A DNA stretch of 64,000 nucleotides. Source: Ornithinimicrobium sp. (GTDB taxonomy: Bacteria; Actinomycetota; Actinomycetes; Actinomycetales; Dermatophilaceae). Positions 26,503-36,396 of this stretch are shown piece after piece (positions within the stretch are counted from its first letter, which is position 1; each line of letters begins with the position of its first letter). A program made the translations under genes and the position numbers. The notes under the pieces were generated by a model. It searched no databases. It saw only the letters and a list, made by a program, of their open reading frames with translations, and had not been told where the DNA came from. The stretch is from NCBI RefSeq assembly GCF_030537745.1, contig NZ_JAUNVI010000002.1:1-64000 (forward strand), written 5' to 3'.

Positions 26503-27290
26503 CGCTCTAGCCTCTCGTCGTCGGCGGTGTGATCGGTTCGGGGTATGACGTAGGGCCGGGCTCGCGCCCGTTCCTCGTCCGTGGGTGGACCGGTCCCGAG
26601 GGTCCCGGTCGGGATGAAGGTAGTGCATACGTGCTCGCCGCCAGCCAAGGTGGCCAGCCGCTGGACGTGCACGCCGAGGATGCGGGAGAACGCATCAGTC
26701 TCTGCGTCACAGAAGTGTCTGAACTCGGTCGCGACCGATCGGACCGGGCAATGTCCCTGGCACAGCTGGATGCCTGCCAGCCCGGTGCCCTGCCCTACTG
26801 GTCGAGCCGTCGCGGCGAAACCTTCCAGCGACAGTGCCCCCGCCAGTGCCTGGGCGCGGGCGTCGAGATCTTCGGGGTCTGCCCCGGCGGTCGCCAGCCG
26901 CTTCTCGACATCGGCCAGGAGCCGCTCCTCGAGCGCGGCGATCTGCAGCTCGGCGAAGTCCTCGACGGCTCCCTCCCCCGCTTGGTCGGCCAGGAAGTGC
27001 AGAGCCGCGGTGGCCACCCCGTCGTAGGTCGAGCGGAACTCATCCTGCCCAAGATCGGTCAGGATGAAGGATCGCGCCGGACGCCCCCGACCACGCTTGA
27101 GGCCTTGCACACCCTCGTGCTCGACGATCAAGGCGGCTTCCTCAAGGGCGTCCAGGTGACGCCGCACAGCCGCCGCCGTCAGGCCAAGCTCCCGCGCCAG
27201 CGCGCTGGCACTGACCGGCCCCTGCTCCCCCACGGCGAGGCGAACGCGGTCCCGTGTCCGGGACTCGGAGCGCACCTCTACCAAATTCAC
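26499..27290 (-). CDS. sufR: SufR iron-sulfur sensing repressor
   Basis: A 263-residue transcription factor with an N-terminal winged helix ([30 protein letters not shown], residues about 25-55) and the wing [12 protein letters not shown]. Its C-terminal half has four cysteines ([14 protein letters not shown] and GEHVCTTF) suited to bind a [4Fe-4S] cluster. In relatives, cluster loss relieves repression of the suf operon. It leads the operon sufR-B-D-Rieske-C-S-U-DUF59. GTG is preferred as start because CACAAT lies six bases upstream; an ATG one codon earlier is the alternative. Confidence 0.92.
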   Translation of the reverse strand: MNLVEVRSESRTRDRVRLAVGEQGPVSASALARELGLTAAAVRRHLDALEEAALIVEHEGVQGLKRGRGRPARSFILTDLGQDEFRSTYDGVATAALHFLADQAGEGAVEDFAELQIAALEERLLADVEKRLATAGADPEDLDARAQALAGALSLEGFAATARPVGQGTGLAGIQLCQGHCPVRSVATEFRHFCDAETDAFSRILGVHVQRLATLAGGEHVCTTFIPTGTLGTGPPTDEERARARPYVIPRTDHTADDERLER

Positions 27291-27296
27291 CATCCC

Positions 27297-27325
27297 ATTG
27301 TGACGTATTTCCCTGGGAGGTTCAA
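27297..27325 (-). promoter_or_regulatory. sufR promoter (TTGAAC-17-CACAAT)
   Basis: On the minus strand TTGAAC (27320-27325) and CACAAT (27297-27302) are separated by 17 bases, the best -35/-10 pair seen in the window. The hexamer ends six bases before the GTG and three before an ATG, with no Shine-Dalgarno sequence, implying leaderless transcription of the suf operon. Confidence 0.55.
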
Positions 27326-27327
27326 AG

Positions 27328-27346
27328 GTAGGTGTGCCTCACCTGT
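27328..27346. promoter_or_regulatory. Candidate IdeR/DtxR iron box upstream of sufR
   Basis: GTAGGTGTGCCTCACCTGT matches the DtxR/IdeR consensus TTAGGTTAGGCTCACCTAA at 13 of 19 positions, including both half-sites (TAGGT and TCACCT). The core AGGTG-TGCCT-CACCT is a perfect inverted repeat. It lies two bases upstream of the sufR -35 element and also within reach of the divergent ABC gene. Confidence 0.5.
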
Positions 27347-27452
27347 CCTCCCGTCGTCGATCTCGCCACCGATGCGTTCAGGCCGGCGCGAACCACGCGC
27401 AAGCGGCGGGGGGCCCGGGAGCTCACTGCCCGGCGCTCTAGACTGCCTGCTC

Positions 27453-28169
27453 GTGACTCCCTCCCACCTGCTGGTCATGGCCGACGTCACCCGTCGGTTC
27501 GGCACGACGCAGGCGTTGCGCGGCCTGTCCTGGAGCGCGCGGGCCGGAGAAGTGACGTGCATCCTCGGACCTAACGGCGCCGGAAAAACGACGGCCGTGG
27601 AGATCGCGTCCGGGTTGCAGCGGGCCGACGCGGGCACGGTCTCGGTCCTCGGCGCCGACCCGTGGCGCTCATCAGCCGCGCATCGAGCACGAGTGGGCGT
27701 GATGCTGCAGGACGGCGGACTGCCGCAGTCCGTCCGGCCCGTCCGGCTGCTGGTCCACCTGTCCAGCTTCTGGGAATGTCCCGCCGACGTGGACACGCTC
27801 GTCCAACGCCTAGGCATCGACGCGTTCGCAGGCACCTCGATCCGCCGTCTCTCCGGGGGGCAGCGGCAGCGGGTGGCCCTGGCAGCCGCGCTGATCGGCC
27901 GCCCGGACGTCGCTTTCCTGGACGAGCCGACGGCGGGCCTCGACCCCCACGCCCGTCGCGAGGTGCACGCGATCATCCGCGAGACGGCAACGGCCGGCAC
28001 TGCGACGGTGGTGACCACCCACTCTTTCGATGAGGCCGAGCGCCTCGCGGACCGGATCGTCATCATTGTGGCCGGTCAGGTCGTCGCCGACGGCACCCCG
28101 GAGCACGTAGCCGGGGCAGACGGACTGGAGAGCACCTACTTCGCACTCACCGACGGAGCACGCCGATGA
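27453..28169 (+). CDS. ABC transporter ATP-binding protein
   Basis: A 238-residue ATPase of a two-component ABC-2-type exporter. Walker A GPNGAGKTTAVE lies near residue 42, Q-loop MLQDGG, signature LSGGQRQRVALAAAL near 137, Walker B VAFLDEPTAGLDPHA and VVTTHSFDEAERLADR. GTG is the start used, with TAGACT eight bases upstream; an internal ATG (MADVTRRFG) 24 bases later is possible. It overlaps the permease gene by ATGA. It is divergent from sufR, as its counterpart is in mycobacteria, so shared regulation is possible. Confidence 0.9.
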   Translation: MTPSHLLVMADVTRRFGTTQALRGLSWSARAGEVTCILGPNGAGKTTAVEIASGLQRADAGTVSVLGADPWRSSAAHRARVGVMLQDGGLPQSVRPVRLLVHLSSFWECPADVDTLVQRLGIDAFAGTSIRRLSGGQRQRVALAAALIGRPDVAFLDEPTAGLDPHARREVHAIIRETATAGTATVVTTHSFDEAERLADRIVIIVAGQVVADGTPEHVAGADGLESTYFALTDGARR

Positions 28170-28984
28170 ACGAACCACCAGTCGATCCCGCTGCCCCGGA
28201 CCTGACCTCCACCCACCAGCCCGTGCCGGCGGCGTCGACGACCCGGGTCAGGGTCCTGGCGCAGGCGAGGTTCGAAGCGGCTGGCCTGCTCGCCCACGGG
28301 GAGCAGCTCCTAGTGTCGATGGTGCTGCCGCTCCTGGCCCTGATCGGACTCGCCTACGCACCCTTCCCGGAGCTGGCGGTCGGGCCATGGGCTGACGCCA
28401 GACGGATCGACGTGCTCGTTCCTGGCGTCCTGGCCCTGGCCGTGATGTCCACCGCTTTCACGGGGCAGGCGATCCTGCTCGGCTTCGAGCGACGCTGGGG
28501 CGTCCTTCGTCTGCTCGGCACCACGCCCCTCGGGCGTGACGGTCTCCTCGCTGCCAAGGCCCTGTCGGTGCTCGTGGTCCTCGCCGTCCAGCTGGTGGTG
28601 ATCGGCGCGGTCGGCCTCGTGCTGGGATGGCACCCCTCGCTCCTCGGCCTGCTCCCGGCCCTGGCTGTCCTGATCATCGGCGCTGCAGTCTTCGCGCTGC
28701 TGGCAGCCTGCCTCGGCGGCACCCTGCGGGCCGAGGCGGTCCTGGCGCTGTCCAACCTGGTGTGGGTCCTGCTCGCGGCTGGTGGTGGCGTGCTCGTCCC
28801 GGCAGCCAGTTTCCCGGCCGGGATGTCCACCGTGGCTAGCCTCCTGCCTTCGGCTGCCCTCGGGGACGCCTTGCGTGACGCTCTCGTGCACGGCACCTTG
28901 GCCTGGGGCCCGATGATGGTGCTGCTGGTGTGGGGTCTCGCCGCGGCAGCGGTGGCGCGGCGCTTCCTGCGCTGGTCCGACTGA
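28166..28984 (+). CDS. ABC-2 type transporter permease
   Basis: A 272-residue membrane protein with about six helices and the ABC-2 layout: a cytoplasmic N-terminus, GQAILLGFERRWGVLRLLGTTPLGRDGLLAAKAL in the coupling region, and PAASFPAGMSTVASLLPSAALGDALRDAL near the last periplasmic loop. It pairs with the overlapping ATPase gene. Substrate is unknown. The neighbourhood (suf on one side, heme A synthesis on the other) makes heme or a redox-related cargo conceivable, but nothing in the sequence shows it. Confidence 0.9.
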   Translation: MNEPPVDPAAPDLTSTHQPVPAASTTRVRVLAQARFEAAGLLAHGEQLLVSMVLPLLALIGLAYAPFPELAVGPWADARRIDVLVPGVLALAVMSTAFTGQAILLGFERRWGVLRLLGTTPLGRDGLLAAKALSVLVVLAVQLVVIGAVGLVLGWHPSLLGLLPALAVLIIGAAVFALLAACLGGTLRAEAVLALSNLVWVLLAAGGGVLVPAASFPAGMSTVASLLPSAALGDALRDALVHGTLAWGPMMVLLVWGLAAAAVARRFLRWSD

Positions 28985-29035
28985 GGTCCGGCCTGAGCCG
29001 GGCCTCCGGGAAGGTCGCACGCACCCGAAACGTCG

Positions 29036-29065
29036 ATGAGCCCCCTGCTATAACAGTGGGCTCAT
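29036..29065. terminator. Bidirectional terminator hairpin
   Basis: ATGAGCCC and GGGCTCAT form an 8-bp stem. After one C-T mismatch it continues with CTG/CAG around the loop CTATAA. It lies between the convergent ABC-2 permease and ctaA genes. Confidence 0.7.
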
Positions 29066-29130
29066 GCATGTTTCCGGGGGTCGAACGTCATACCTGATGC
29101 TGGTCCCGCCCGTGGACGCGATGCCGTCGA

Positions 29131-30126
29131 TCAGGCTGCGGGCAGGTCGGCCGAGACCGCAAACGCCTTGTCGATCAGAGCTGCCAGGACCGCCACGATG
29201 ACGGCAGCACCGACCAGGTGGACGGTGACTGCCAGGACCGGGAGCCCGTTGAAGAACTGGTAGTAGCCGATGAGGCCCTGGACGATCAGGACCACGCCGA
29301 GCATGCCCAGGAGCCGCCTCAGGGTGGAGGGCCAGCGATCCTTGACGGCGAGCACGAGTCCACCCACGGTGCATCCGAGCAGAAGATAGGCAGGTGCGGT
29401 GTGCAGGCGGGTGACCCAGTAGGGGTCGAACGCGTGCCGAGCCACGTCACCGGCGTCTCCCCCGTGTGGCCCGGTGCCAGTCACGAGCGTCCCGACGTAA
29501 ACGACCAGGAAGCCCAGCACCCCCATGGCCAGCACCAGAGTGCGAAGGGACCGGCGCGCTCCCCCGGTCACCTGTCCTCGACGCTCCGCCTGCGCGACGC
29601 TGGGGAGGGAGAGTCGGCGGGCGCGGCATACCAGGAAGATCGCCAGCGCGATCATGACGGAGGAGAGCACGAAGTGCACACCCACCACCCAGGGATTGAG
29701 GCCGGTGCGGACGGTCACGCCACCCACCACGGCCTGGACGACCACGCCGATCCCCAGGGCGAAGGTCAACCAGAAGAGGTCCGCGTGCGCTCGGCGCATC
29801 CGGACCACGGCCAGGAACGCCAGGATCGCGACGAGCGCGACCAGGAAGGTCAGGGTCCGGTTGCCGAACTCAATGAGGCCGTGAATCCCCAGCTGCGCTG
29901 TCGGGGTCCAGGAGTCGGGCGTGCACTGCGGCCAGGTGGAGCAGCCCAGGCCGGAGCCCGTGAGTCGGACCAATCCGCCGGTCAGGACCAGGAGCGCATT
30001 GGCCGCGACCGACCCCCACGCCATGGCCCGGACCCAGCCGTCCGGCTCGGCGCGCAGCAGCGAGCGCGAGGGAGCGCCTAGGCCGTCCTGCGGCGCAGGG
30101 GCGTGGGAGGTGGTGTCCAGGGTCAT
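29131..30126 (-). CDS. ctaA: Heme A synthase (COX15/CtaA)
   Basis: Oxidises the C8 methyl of heme O to make heme A for cytochrome aa3 oxidase. The 331-residue, eight-helix membrane protein shows the family motif VLTGGLVRLTGSGLGCSTWPQCTPDSW near residue 50, the heme-ligand histidine region HGLIEFGNRTLTFLVA, WVVGVHFVLSSVM, and in the second half HAFDPYWVTRLHTAPAYLLL plus VTVHLVGAAVIVAVL. GAGGAAGG precedes the ATG. It lies 16 bases downstream of ctaB, whose product is its substrate. Confidence 0.95.
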   Translation of the reverse strand: MTLDTTSHAPAPQDGLGAPSRSLLRAEPDGWVRAMAWGSVAANALLVLTGGLVRLTGSGLGCSTWPQCTPDSWTPTAQLGIHGLIEFGNRTLTFLVALVAILAFLAVVRMRRAHADLFWLTFALGIGVVVQAVVGGVTVRTGLNPWVVGVHFVLSSVMIALAIFLVCRARRLSLPSVAQAERRGQVTGGARRSLRTLVLAMGVLGFLVVYVGTLVTGTGPHGGDAGDVARHAFDPYWVTRLHTAPAYLLLGCTVGGLVLAVKDRWPSTLRRLLGMLGVVLIVQGLIGYYQFFNGLPVLAVTVHLVGAAVIVAVLAALIDKAFAVSADLPAA

Positions 30127-30142
30127 CGCGGTCCGTCCTTCC

Positions 30143-31111
30143 TCACAGCGGGAAGTGCAGAAGCGGATCCACGGCGACGCCGAGGAAGAGCAGGGTCAGA
30201 TAGCTGATGGAGTAGTGGAACAAGCGCATCGCTCCGAGCGCGGAGCCGGTGAGCCCGGCCCGGGCCCGACCAAGCAGCCGATGAGACTCGACCACGAAGA
30301 GTGCACCGGAGACGACCGCAGTCACCAGGTAGATCCAACCCATCGGCGCGACCGGCACCAGGACCAGGGAGACAAGCACCGTCGCCCATGCATACAGCAC
30401 GATCTGCCGGCCCACTGCGACGTCGGTAGCGACGACGGGCAGCATCGGCACGTGCGCGGCCGCGTAGTCCTCCTTGAAACGCATCGACAACGGCCAGTAG
30501 TGGGGCGGTGTCCAGAAGAAGACGACTAGGAAGAGGATCACCGCGGCCCACGACACGGAGCCGGTCACGGCCGACCATCCGATCAGCACGGGCATGCATC
30601 CAGCGACACCACCCCAGACGATGTTCTGACTGGTCCGACGCTTGAGGAGCATCGTGTAGAGGACGACGTAGAGCAGGATCGCGCCGAGCCCGAGCGCCGC
30701 TGAGACCCAGTTGACCAGCAGCCCGAGCCACAGCACGGACGCTATCCCCAGGGTGATGCCGAAGGTCATCGCCGCCAGTGGCGTGACCGTCCCGCGCACG
30801 AGAGGCCGGTTGGAGGTGCGGTGCATGTGCGCGTCGATGTCGCGGTCGACGTAGCAGTTGAGCACATTGGCGGACGCGGCGGCCAGGGTGCCGCCGATCA
30901 GGGTCGCGATGATCAGCCAGACCGGGGGGATCCCACGTTCGGCCAGGAACATCACGGGAAAAGTCGTGACGAGCAGCAACTCGATGATCCGGGGCTTGGT
31001 CAAGGAGATGTAGTCCCCGACGACATCCCGCCAGCCGCGAGCCGCACCTGGCCCATCGGTCTCAGAGGTGCCGTCGGTCTGGCGCGCGGAACGCGGGTCG
31101 AGCGTGGTCAC
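30143..31111 (-). CDS. ctaB: Protoheme IX farnesyltransferase (heme O synthase)
   Basis: Attaches farnesyl to protoheme to make heme O, the substrate of CtaA. The 322-residue UbiA-family prenyltransferase has the first aspartate motif [23 protein letters not shown] near residue 90, the second region [30 protein letters not shown] near 195, and about nine membrane helices. The GTG start has AAGGA four bases upstream; a long in-frame extension is non-coding in appearance. It is divergent from tkt. The first 30 residues are hydrophilic and variable. Confidence 0.94.
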   Translation of the reverse strand: MTTLDPRSARQTDGTSETDGPGAARGWRDVVGDYISLTKPRIIELLLVTTFPVMFLAERGIPPVWLIIATLIGGTLAAASANVLNCYVDRDIDAHMHRTSNRPLVRGTVTPLAAMTFGITLGIASVLWLGLLVNWVSAALGLGAILLYVVLYTMLLKRRTSQNIVWGGVAGCMPVLIGWSAVTGSVSWAAVILFLVVFFWTPPHYWPLSMRFKEDYAAAHVPMLPVVATDVAVGRQIVLYAWATVLVSLVLVPVAPMGWIYLVTAVVSGALFVVESHRLLGRARAGLTGSALGAMRLFHYSISYLTLLFLGVAVDPLLHFPL

Positions 31112-31174
31112 GGTGTCCTTAGGTCTACCGGTGGGATCAGGTGGGGGCGGCTCGCAGCAAGGCCCCGACGTTTC

Positions 31175-31231
31175 ACCTGTGATGGTACTCCGTGCGGCGG
31201 TCGGACCAGACACCCGCGTGAGGTCACAGGT
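31175..31231. promoter_or_regulatory. Mirrored TCACAGGT arms between ctaB and tkt
   Basis: ACCTGTGA (31175-31182) and TCACAGGT (31224-31231) are perfect 8-bp inverted arms 41 bases apart. The right arm abuts the TAAGGT -10 element of the tkt transcript. They could be paired operator half-sites serving both divergent operons. Confidence 0.35.
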
Positions 31232-31242
31232 AAGGTCGAAGC
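31231..31242 (+). promoter_or_regulatory. Predicted leaderless promoter of the tkt transcript
   Basis: TAAGGT followed by CGAAGC and an ATG, a six-base spacing, nearly identical to the TAGGGT-CGAAGC-ATG upstream of the PEBP gene. The ATG opens a 22-codon frame rather than tkt itself. Confidence 0.5.
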
Positions 31243-31311
31243 ATGCCGTTCCGCCCCACCTCGGTCGGCCGAACAGGTCCACATCCTGCACGCGTCAAGG
31301 AGTCTTCGTGA
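31243..31311 (+). CDS. Predicted 22-residue upstream reading frame coupled to tkt
   Basis: A short frame reading [18 protein letters not shown] then KESS, whose TGA overlaps the tkt GTG start as GTGA. Its ATG is at the predicted transcription start (TAAGGT six bases upstream), so it would be translated from a leaderless mRNA. The tkt Shine-Dalgarno sequence AAGGAG lies inside it. The peptide has no evident function; coupling or control of tkt translation is inferred. Confidence 0.4.
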   Translation: MPFRPTSVGRTGPHPARVKESS

Positions 31312-33557
31312 GCGAAACCACCTCGCCCTACACATCCACCCGGGACGACAGCCTCGCCCGCCCGGTCGCTTCTGAGATCGGGTGGACCGACGCGGACGTG
31401 CGCGCGGTCGACACGGCACGCGTCCTCGCCGCTGACGCCGTCCAGAAGGTCGGCAACGGTCACCCGGGCACCGCGATGAGCCTGGCTCCGCTCGCTTATC
31501 TGCTCTACCAAAACATCATGCGCCACGACCCTACGGACCCGCACTGGCTGGGACGGGACCGCTTCGTGCTGTCCTGCGGGCATTCGAGCCTGACCCAGTA
31601 CGTCCAGCTCTACCTGTCCGGCTACGGGCTGCAGATGGACGACCTGAAGGCGCTGCGCACCTGGGGTAGCCAGACCCCAGGCCATCCGGAGGTGCACCAC
31701 ACCACCGGGGTGGAGATCACCACCGGTCCCCTGGGCTCCGGTATGGCGAGCGCCGTCGGCATGGCGATGGCGCAGCGTCGTCAGCGCGGACTCTTCGACG
31801 CGCAGGCCCAGGCGGGTAAGTCACCCTTCGACCACCACATCTGGGTCATCGCCTCTGACGGTGACCTCATGGAGGGCGTGACCTCAGAGGCCAGCTCACT
31901 GGCCGGGCATCAGGAGCTCGGCAACCTGACGGTCGTCTACGACCAGAACAAGATCTCCATCGAGGACGACACCGACATCTCCTTCAGCGAGGACGTGGGC
32001 AAGCGCTACGAGGCCTACGGCTGGAAGGTGGTAACCATCGACTGGCGCAGCACGGAGCCCTACACCGAGGACGTCGACTCCTTGGCTGCCGCGCTGCAGG
32101 CCTCCCGCACGAGCGACCGTCCCACTCTGGTCATCCTGCGCACGATCATCGCGTGGCCCGCCCCGACCAAACGCGACACCGGAGCCGCCCACGGCTCGGC
32201 GCTGGGCGACGACGAAGTCGCGGCGACCAAGAAGCTGCTCGGCTTCGAGGCCGACGTCAGCTTCCCGGTGGAACCAGAGGTCCTGGCCCACGCCCGGAGG
32301 GTCATCGAACGCGGCCAGGCTGCGCACGCCGAGTGGGACTCGACCTACCAGGCCTGGCGGTCAGAGAACGCGGATGGCGCGGCACTGCTCGACCGGCTGC
32401 TGGCCCAGGAGCTCCCCGAGGACTTGGACGAGGCGATCCCCGTCTTCCCGGCCGACGAGAAGGGCCTGGCCACCCGCGCGGCCTCCGGCGACATCCTGTC
32501 CGCGTTGGCACCGGTGCTGCCCGAGCTGTGGGGCGGGTCGGCCGACTTGGCCGGTTCCAACAACACCACGATGAAGGGTGCGGTCAGCTTCGTCCCGTCG
32601 ACGTGGTCCACCCAGATGTTCCCGGGCGACCCCTACGGCCGCACGCTGCACTTCGGCATCCGCGAGAACGCGATGGGGATGATTCTCAGCGGCATGGCAC
32701 TGGAGGGTCTGAACCGCCCTTACGGGGGCACCTTCCTGGTGTTCTCCGACTACATGCGTCCGGCCGTCCGGCTCGCCGCCCTGCAGCAGCTGCCGGTCAT
32801 CTACGTCTGGACCCACGACAGCATCGGCCTGGGTGAGGACGGACCGACCCACCAGCCGATCGAGCACCTAGCCTCGCTGCGTGCGATCCCGGGTCTAGAC
32901 GTCATCCGCCCCGCGGACGCCAACGAGACCGCGGTTGCCTGGCGCACCATCCTGGGTATCCACGACCGACCGACCGCACTGGCCCTGACCCGTCAAAACG
33001 TCCCGACCTTCGATCGTTCCGTCATGGGCGCGGCGGAGGGGACCGCCCGCGGCGGCTACGTGCTGGCTGAGGCCGAGGGAGGCGAGGCCGAGGTGATCCT
33101 GATCGGCACCGGCTCCGAGGTGGCGTTGGCCGTCGAGGCCCGTGAACGACTCCAGGGCGAGGGCATCCCCACCCGCGTGGTGTCGTTGCCGTGCCGCGAG
33201 TGGTTCGAGGCCCAGGACCAGGACTACCGCGATGACGTGCTGCCGCCCGCGGTGCGCGCGCGGGTCTCCGTGGAGGCCGGGATCGCCCTGGGCTGGCGAG
33301 AGCTGGTCGGTGATGCGGGCCGGATCATCAGCATCGACCACTTCGGCGCCTCCGCCGACTACCAGACCCTCTTCCGAGAGTTCGGGATCACTGCCGACGC
33401 CGTCGTGGCCGCCGCGCAGGACTCGCTGAAGGCTGCCTCCGGCGCCGCCAACGGCAGCACCCCTGGCCACTCCACACCCCCCGAGCCCTCCGGCGGACAG
33501 AACCCTCTGGGTGATGCCGGCGAGGGCACCACCTCCACCGACCAGTCCCAGAAGTGA
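31308..33557 (+). CDS. tkt: Transketolase
   Basis: Thiamine diphosphate enzyme moving two-carbon units in the non-oxidative pentose phosphate pathway. Visible are [20 protein letters not shown] near residue 45, the TPP/Mg site [21 protein letters not shown] near 180, the pyrimidine-domain glutamate in [12 protein letters not shown] near 450, and [27 protein letters not shown] near 505. The 749-residue protein ends in a roughly 45-residue tail rich in Gly, Ser, Thr and Pro that is absent from typical transketolases. GTG start with AAGGAG five bases upstream. First enzyme gene of an overlapping operon with tal, pgi, zwf and opcA-pgl. Confidence 0.96.
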   Translation: MSETTSPYTSTRDDSLARPVASEIGWTDADVRAVDTARVLAADAVQKVGNGHPGTAMSLAPLAYLLYQNIMRHDPTDPHWLGRDRFVLSCGHSSLTQYVQLYLSGYGLQMDDLKALRTWGSQTPGHPEVHHTTGVEITTGPLGSGMASAVGMAMAQRRQRGLFDAQAQAGKSPFDHHIWVIASDGDLMEGVTSEASSLAGHQELGNLTVVYDQNKISIEDDTDISFSEDVGKRYEAYGWKVVTIDWRSTEPYTEDVDSLAAALQASRTSDRPTLVILRTIIAWPAPTKRDTGAAHGSALGDDEVAATKKLLGFEADVSFPVEPEVLAHARRVIERGQAAHAEWDSTYQAWRSENADGAALLDRLLAQELPEDLDEAIPVFPADEKGLATRAASGDILSALAPVLPELWGGSADLAGSNNTTMKGAVSFVPSTWSTQMFPGDPYGRTLHFGIRENAMGMILSGMALEGLNRPYGGTFLVFSDYMRPAVRLAALQQLPVIYVWTHDSIGLGEDGPTHQPIEHLASLRAIPGLDVIRPADANETAVAWRTILGIHDRPTALALTRQNVPTFDRSVMGAAEGTARGGYVLAEAEGGEAEVILIGTGSEVALAVEARERLQGEGIPTRVVSLPCREWFEAQDQDYRDDVLPPAVRARVSVEAGIALGWRELVGDAGRIISIDHFGASADYQTLFREFGITADAVVAAAQDSLKAASGAANGSTPGHSTPPEPSGGQNPLGDAGEGTTSTDQSQK

Positions 33558-34732
33558 GTGATGTGACGATGATCGATTCCCCCAGCACCAGGACCACGCT
33601 GCACGACCTTGCCGACCTCGGCGTCTCCGTCTGGCTCGACGACCTCAACCGTCCGATGATCACCAGCGGCGACCTCGCGCGCTATATCGACCGCGGCGTC
33701 CGTGGCATGACCACCAACCCCACGATCTTTGCCAACGCGCTCTCCGAAGGAAACGCCTACGACGAGCAGCTCTCCACGCTCACCGGCCAGAACGCCGACG
33801 AGGCCGTCTTCACCCTGACCACCGAAGACGTCCGCAGCGCCTGCGACATCTTCGCCCCGCTCTTTGCCGACAGCGACGGCGTCGACGGTCGGGTCTCGAT
33901 CGAGGTCGAGCCCTCTCTCGCCGCCGACACCGCCGGCTCGGTCGCGATGGGCAAGCGGCTGTGGGCCGCAGTCGACCGCCCCAACCTGTTCATCAAGGTG
34001 CCCGCCACCCTCGAAGGTCTGCCCGCCATCAGCCAGCTGCTCGCCGAGGGGATCAGCGTCAACGTCACCTTGATCTTCGCTCTCGACCGCTACCGCGGCG
34101 TGATGAACGCCTTCCTGACCGGACTGGAGCAGGCCCGGGAGAAGGGTCTGGACCTGTCCACGATCCACTCGGTGGCCAGCTTCTTCGTCTCCCGCGTCGA
34201 CACCGAAGTGGACGCACGCCTGGAAAAGATCGGCTCCCCCGAGGCGCTGGGACTGCGGGGCAAGGCAGGGGTCGCCAACGCCCAACTGGCCTATCAGGCG
34301 TTCGAAGAGGTCTTCGGCACACCGCGCTGGCAGAACCTCGCCGATGACGGAGCCCACGTGCAACGACCGCTCTGGGCCTCCACGGGCGTGAAGAACCCGG
34401 ACTACCCCGACACTCTCTACGTCACCGAGCTGGTCGCGCCGCACACCGTCAACACCATGCCGGACAAGACGATGGAGGCAACCATCGACCACGCCGAGCT
34501 GCGGGGCGACACTGTGACCGGCTCCTACGCGGAGGCGCAGCAGGTGCTCGACGACCTTGAGCGGGTCGGGGTTTCCTACAACGACGTCGTGGAACTGCTG
34601 GAGACCGAAGGTGTGGAGAAGTTCGACAAGTCCTGGTCAGAGCTGCTCGAGCAGGTGCAGGGCCAGCTGGCCAAGACCGAGGGCGCAACCGACGCGAGCA
34701 CCGCGGACGACGGCCCAGCCGGTGACGCATGA
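33554..34732 (+). CDS. tal: Transaldolase
   Basis: Transfers the dihydroxyacetone unit in the non-oxidative pentose phosphate pathway. The 392-residue actinobacterial type has [12 protein letters not shown] near residue 28, [13 protein letters not shown] near 53, the Schiff-base lysine in [10 protein letters not shown] near 145, and [18 protein letters not shown] near 275. A short low-complexity tail ([18 protein letters not shown]) ends the protein, echoing the tkt tail. It overlaps tkt by GTGA and pgi by ATGA, so the proteins are probably made in linked amounts. Confidence 0.95.
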   Translation: MSDVTMIDSPSTRTTLHDLADLGVSVWLDDLNRPMITSGDLARYIDRGVRGMTTNPTIFANALSEGNAYDEQLSTLTGQNADEAVFTLTTEDVRSACDIFAPLFADSDGVDGRVSIEVEPSLAADTAGSVAMGKRLWAAVDRPNLFIKVPATLEGLPAISQLLAEGISVNVTLIFALDRYRGVMNAFLTGLEQAREKGLDLSTIHSVASFFVSRVDTEVDARLEKIGSPEALGLRGKAGVANAQLAYQAFEEVFGTPRWQNLADDGAHVQRPLWASTGVKNPDYPDTLYVTELVAPHTVNTMPDKTMEATIDHAELRGDTVTGSYAEAQQVLDDLERVGVSYNDVVELLETEGVEKFDKSWSELLEQVQGQLAKTEGATDASTADDGPAGDA

Positions 34733-36396
34733 GCAGCGTCATCGTCCAAGCCGTCGGCGCGGCTGCGGACGCCGTGGTGCGACACCTCCCCACCCTCGTG
34801 GAGGAGCAGGTGGCCTCCCGCCTGTTTGCCCAGGACTCGACGCTGTGGGGACCGCAGGCCGAGGCGGAAGCCTCGGTCCGGCTCTCCTGGGTCGGTCTTC
34901 CGCGGACCTCCCGGCCGCTGCTGGGCGAGATCGCCGCGCTACGCGAGCAGTTGCGCGAGCGTGGAGTGACCCGCATCGTGCTGTGCGGCATGGGGGGCTC
35001 GTCGCTGGCTCCTGAGGTGATCTGCGCCACTGCCGGGGTCCCCCTCGTGATCCTGGACAGCTCGGACGCCGACATGGTCCGGGACGCGCTGGCCGGGGAC
35101 CTCTCCTCCACGGCCGTCGTCGTCTCCTCCAAGTCCGGGTCCACCCTGGAGACCGACTCTCAGCGTCGGGTCTTCGTCCACGCCTTCAGCCAGGCCGGGA
35201 TCGACCCCACCGAACGCGTCGTCATCGTGACCGATCCCGGCAGCCCTCTCGACAAGCAGTCCCGTGCCGACGGCTACCGGGTCGTCAACGCCGACCCGGA
35301 CGTGGGCGGACGTTACTCCGCGCTCACCGCCTTCGGGCTGGTGCCCTCCGGGCTGGCCGGGGCTGACATCGAGGCCCTGCTCGACGAGGCCGAGATGGTC
35401 AGCGACCTGCTGGCCGAGGACGACGAGGCCAACCCGGCGCTGCGGCTCGGCGCCGCCATCGCGGGCACCGAGCCGCTCCGCGACAAACTGCTGTTCACCG
35501 ACGCCGGCTCGGGCATCGTCGGTCTCGCGGACTGGGCCGAGCAGCTGATCGCCGAGTCCACGGGCAAGCAGGGCACCGGTGTCTTGCCGGTGGTCGTGCC
35601 GCAGGGCGTCTCTGCCACCGTCGGCATCACCGACCCCGCGGACTGCACGGTCGTCGTGCTCGCTGCCGACGACGACGACGATGACGATGAGGATGACGAC
35701 CACCATGAGGTCCCCGACCTCGCGGCCGCGACCGAGGCTGGCTCCCAGGTGTCCGTCGCCGGCAGCCTCGGGGCACAGCTCCTGCTCTGGGAGGCGGCCA
35801 CCGCCGTCGCGGGGCGCATCCTGGGCATCAACCCGTTCGACCAACCTGATGTCGAGAGCGCCAAGGACGCAGCCCGCGAGATCATGGATGCCGGCGGCGG
35901 CGCGGCGAGCGACGCTGCTGCCGTCGACGGCGCGGTCGAGATCCGCGCGGTCGGTGGTGACTGGCTCCCAGCCGGGACCAGCACGGTCTCTGGTGCCCTC
36001 GACGCGCTGCTGTCCCAACTCGACCCGAAGCGCGGCTATCTGGCCGTGATGGTCTATCTCGACCGACTCGAGCACGCCGAGTTGGCGCAGGTCCAGGCAG
36101 ATCTGGTGCAGCGTGCCGGCCGCCCGGTGACCTTCGGCTGGGGTCCACGGTTCCTCCACTCGACGGGTCAATACCACAAGGGCGGCCCCGCGCAGGGCGT
36201 CTACCTGCAGGTCACCGCCGCCCCGAAGCAGGACCTCACCGTCCCCGGCAAGGACTTCACCTTCGGGGAGTTCATTGCCGCCCAGGCCGCCGGGGACGCC
36301 TCCGTCCTCGCTGACCATGGCCGGCCAGTGCTGCGGCTGCACCTCACCGATCAGACCCGTGGCCTCGAGCAACTGCGAGAGGTCCTCAGCCCGTGA
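34729..36396 (+). CDS. pgi: Glucose-6-phosphate isomerase
   Basis: Interconverts glucose-6-phosphate and fructose-6-phosphate, linking glycolysis to the pentose phosphate genes around it. The 555-residue divergent actinobacterial form has SIS-domain motifs: [13 protein letters not shown] near residue 87, [15 protein letters not shown] near 135, [15 protein letters not shown] near 365, and [25 protein letters not shown] near 475 with the catalytic His and Lys. It is unlike the E. coli Pgi length pattern. Residues 314-327 are almost all Asp/Glu, encoded by GAC/GAT repeats. ATGA overlaps on both sides. Confidence 0.93.
   Translation: MSSVIVQAVGAAADAVVRHLPTLVEEQVASRLFAQDSTLWGPQAEAEASVRLSWVGLPRTSRPLLGEIAALREQLRERGVTRIVLCGMGGSSLAPEVICATAGVPLVILDSSDADMVRDALAGDLSSTAVVVSSKSGSTLETDSQRRVFVHAFSQAGIDPTERVVIVTDPGSPLDKQSRADGYRVVNADPDVGGRYSALTAFGLVPSGLAGADIEALLDEAEMVSDLLAEDDEANPALRLGAAIAGTEPLRDKLLFTDAGSGIVGLADWAEQLIAESTGKQGTGVLPVVVPQGVSATVGITDPADCTVVVLAADDDDDDDEDDDHHEVPDLAAATEAGSQVSVAGSLGAQLLLWEAATAVAGRILGINPFDQPDVESAKDAAREIMDAGGGAASDAAAVDGAVEIRAVGGDWLPAGTSTVSGALDALLSQLDPKRGYLAVMVYLDRLEHAELAQVQADLVQRAGRPVTFGWGPRFLHSTGQYHKGGPAQGVYLQVTAAPKQDLTVPGKDFTFGEFIAAQAAGDASVLADHGRPVLRLHLTDQTRGLEQLREVLSP

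Noticed and set aside
31175..31231. TGTGA and TCACA near tkt as a GlxR/CRP site
   Set aside because: The half-sites are 41 bases apart, whereas the CRP/GlxR consensus needs about 6.
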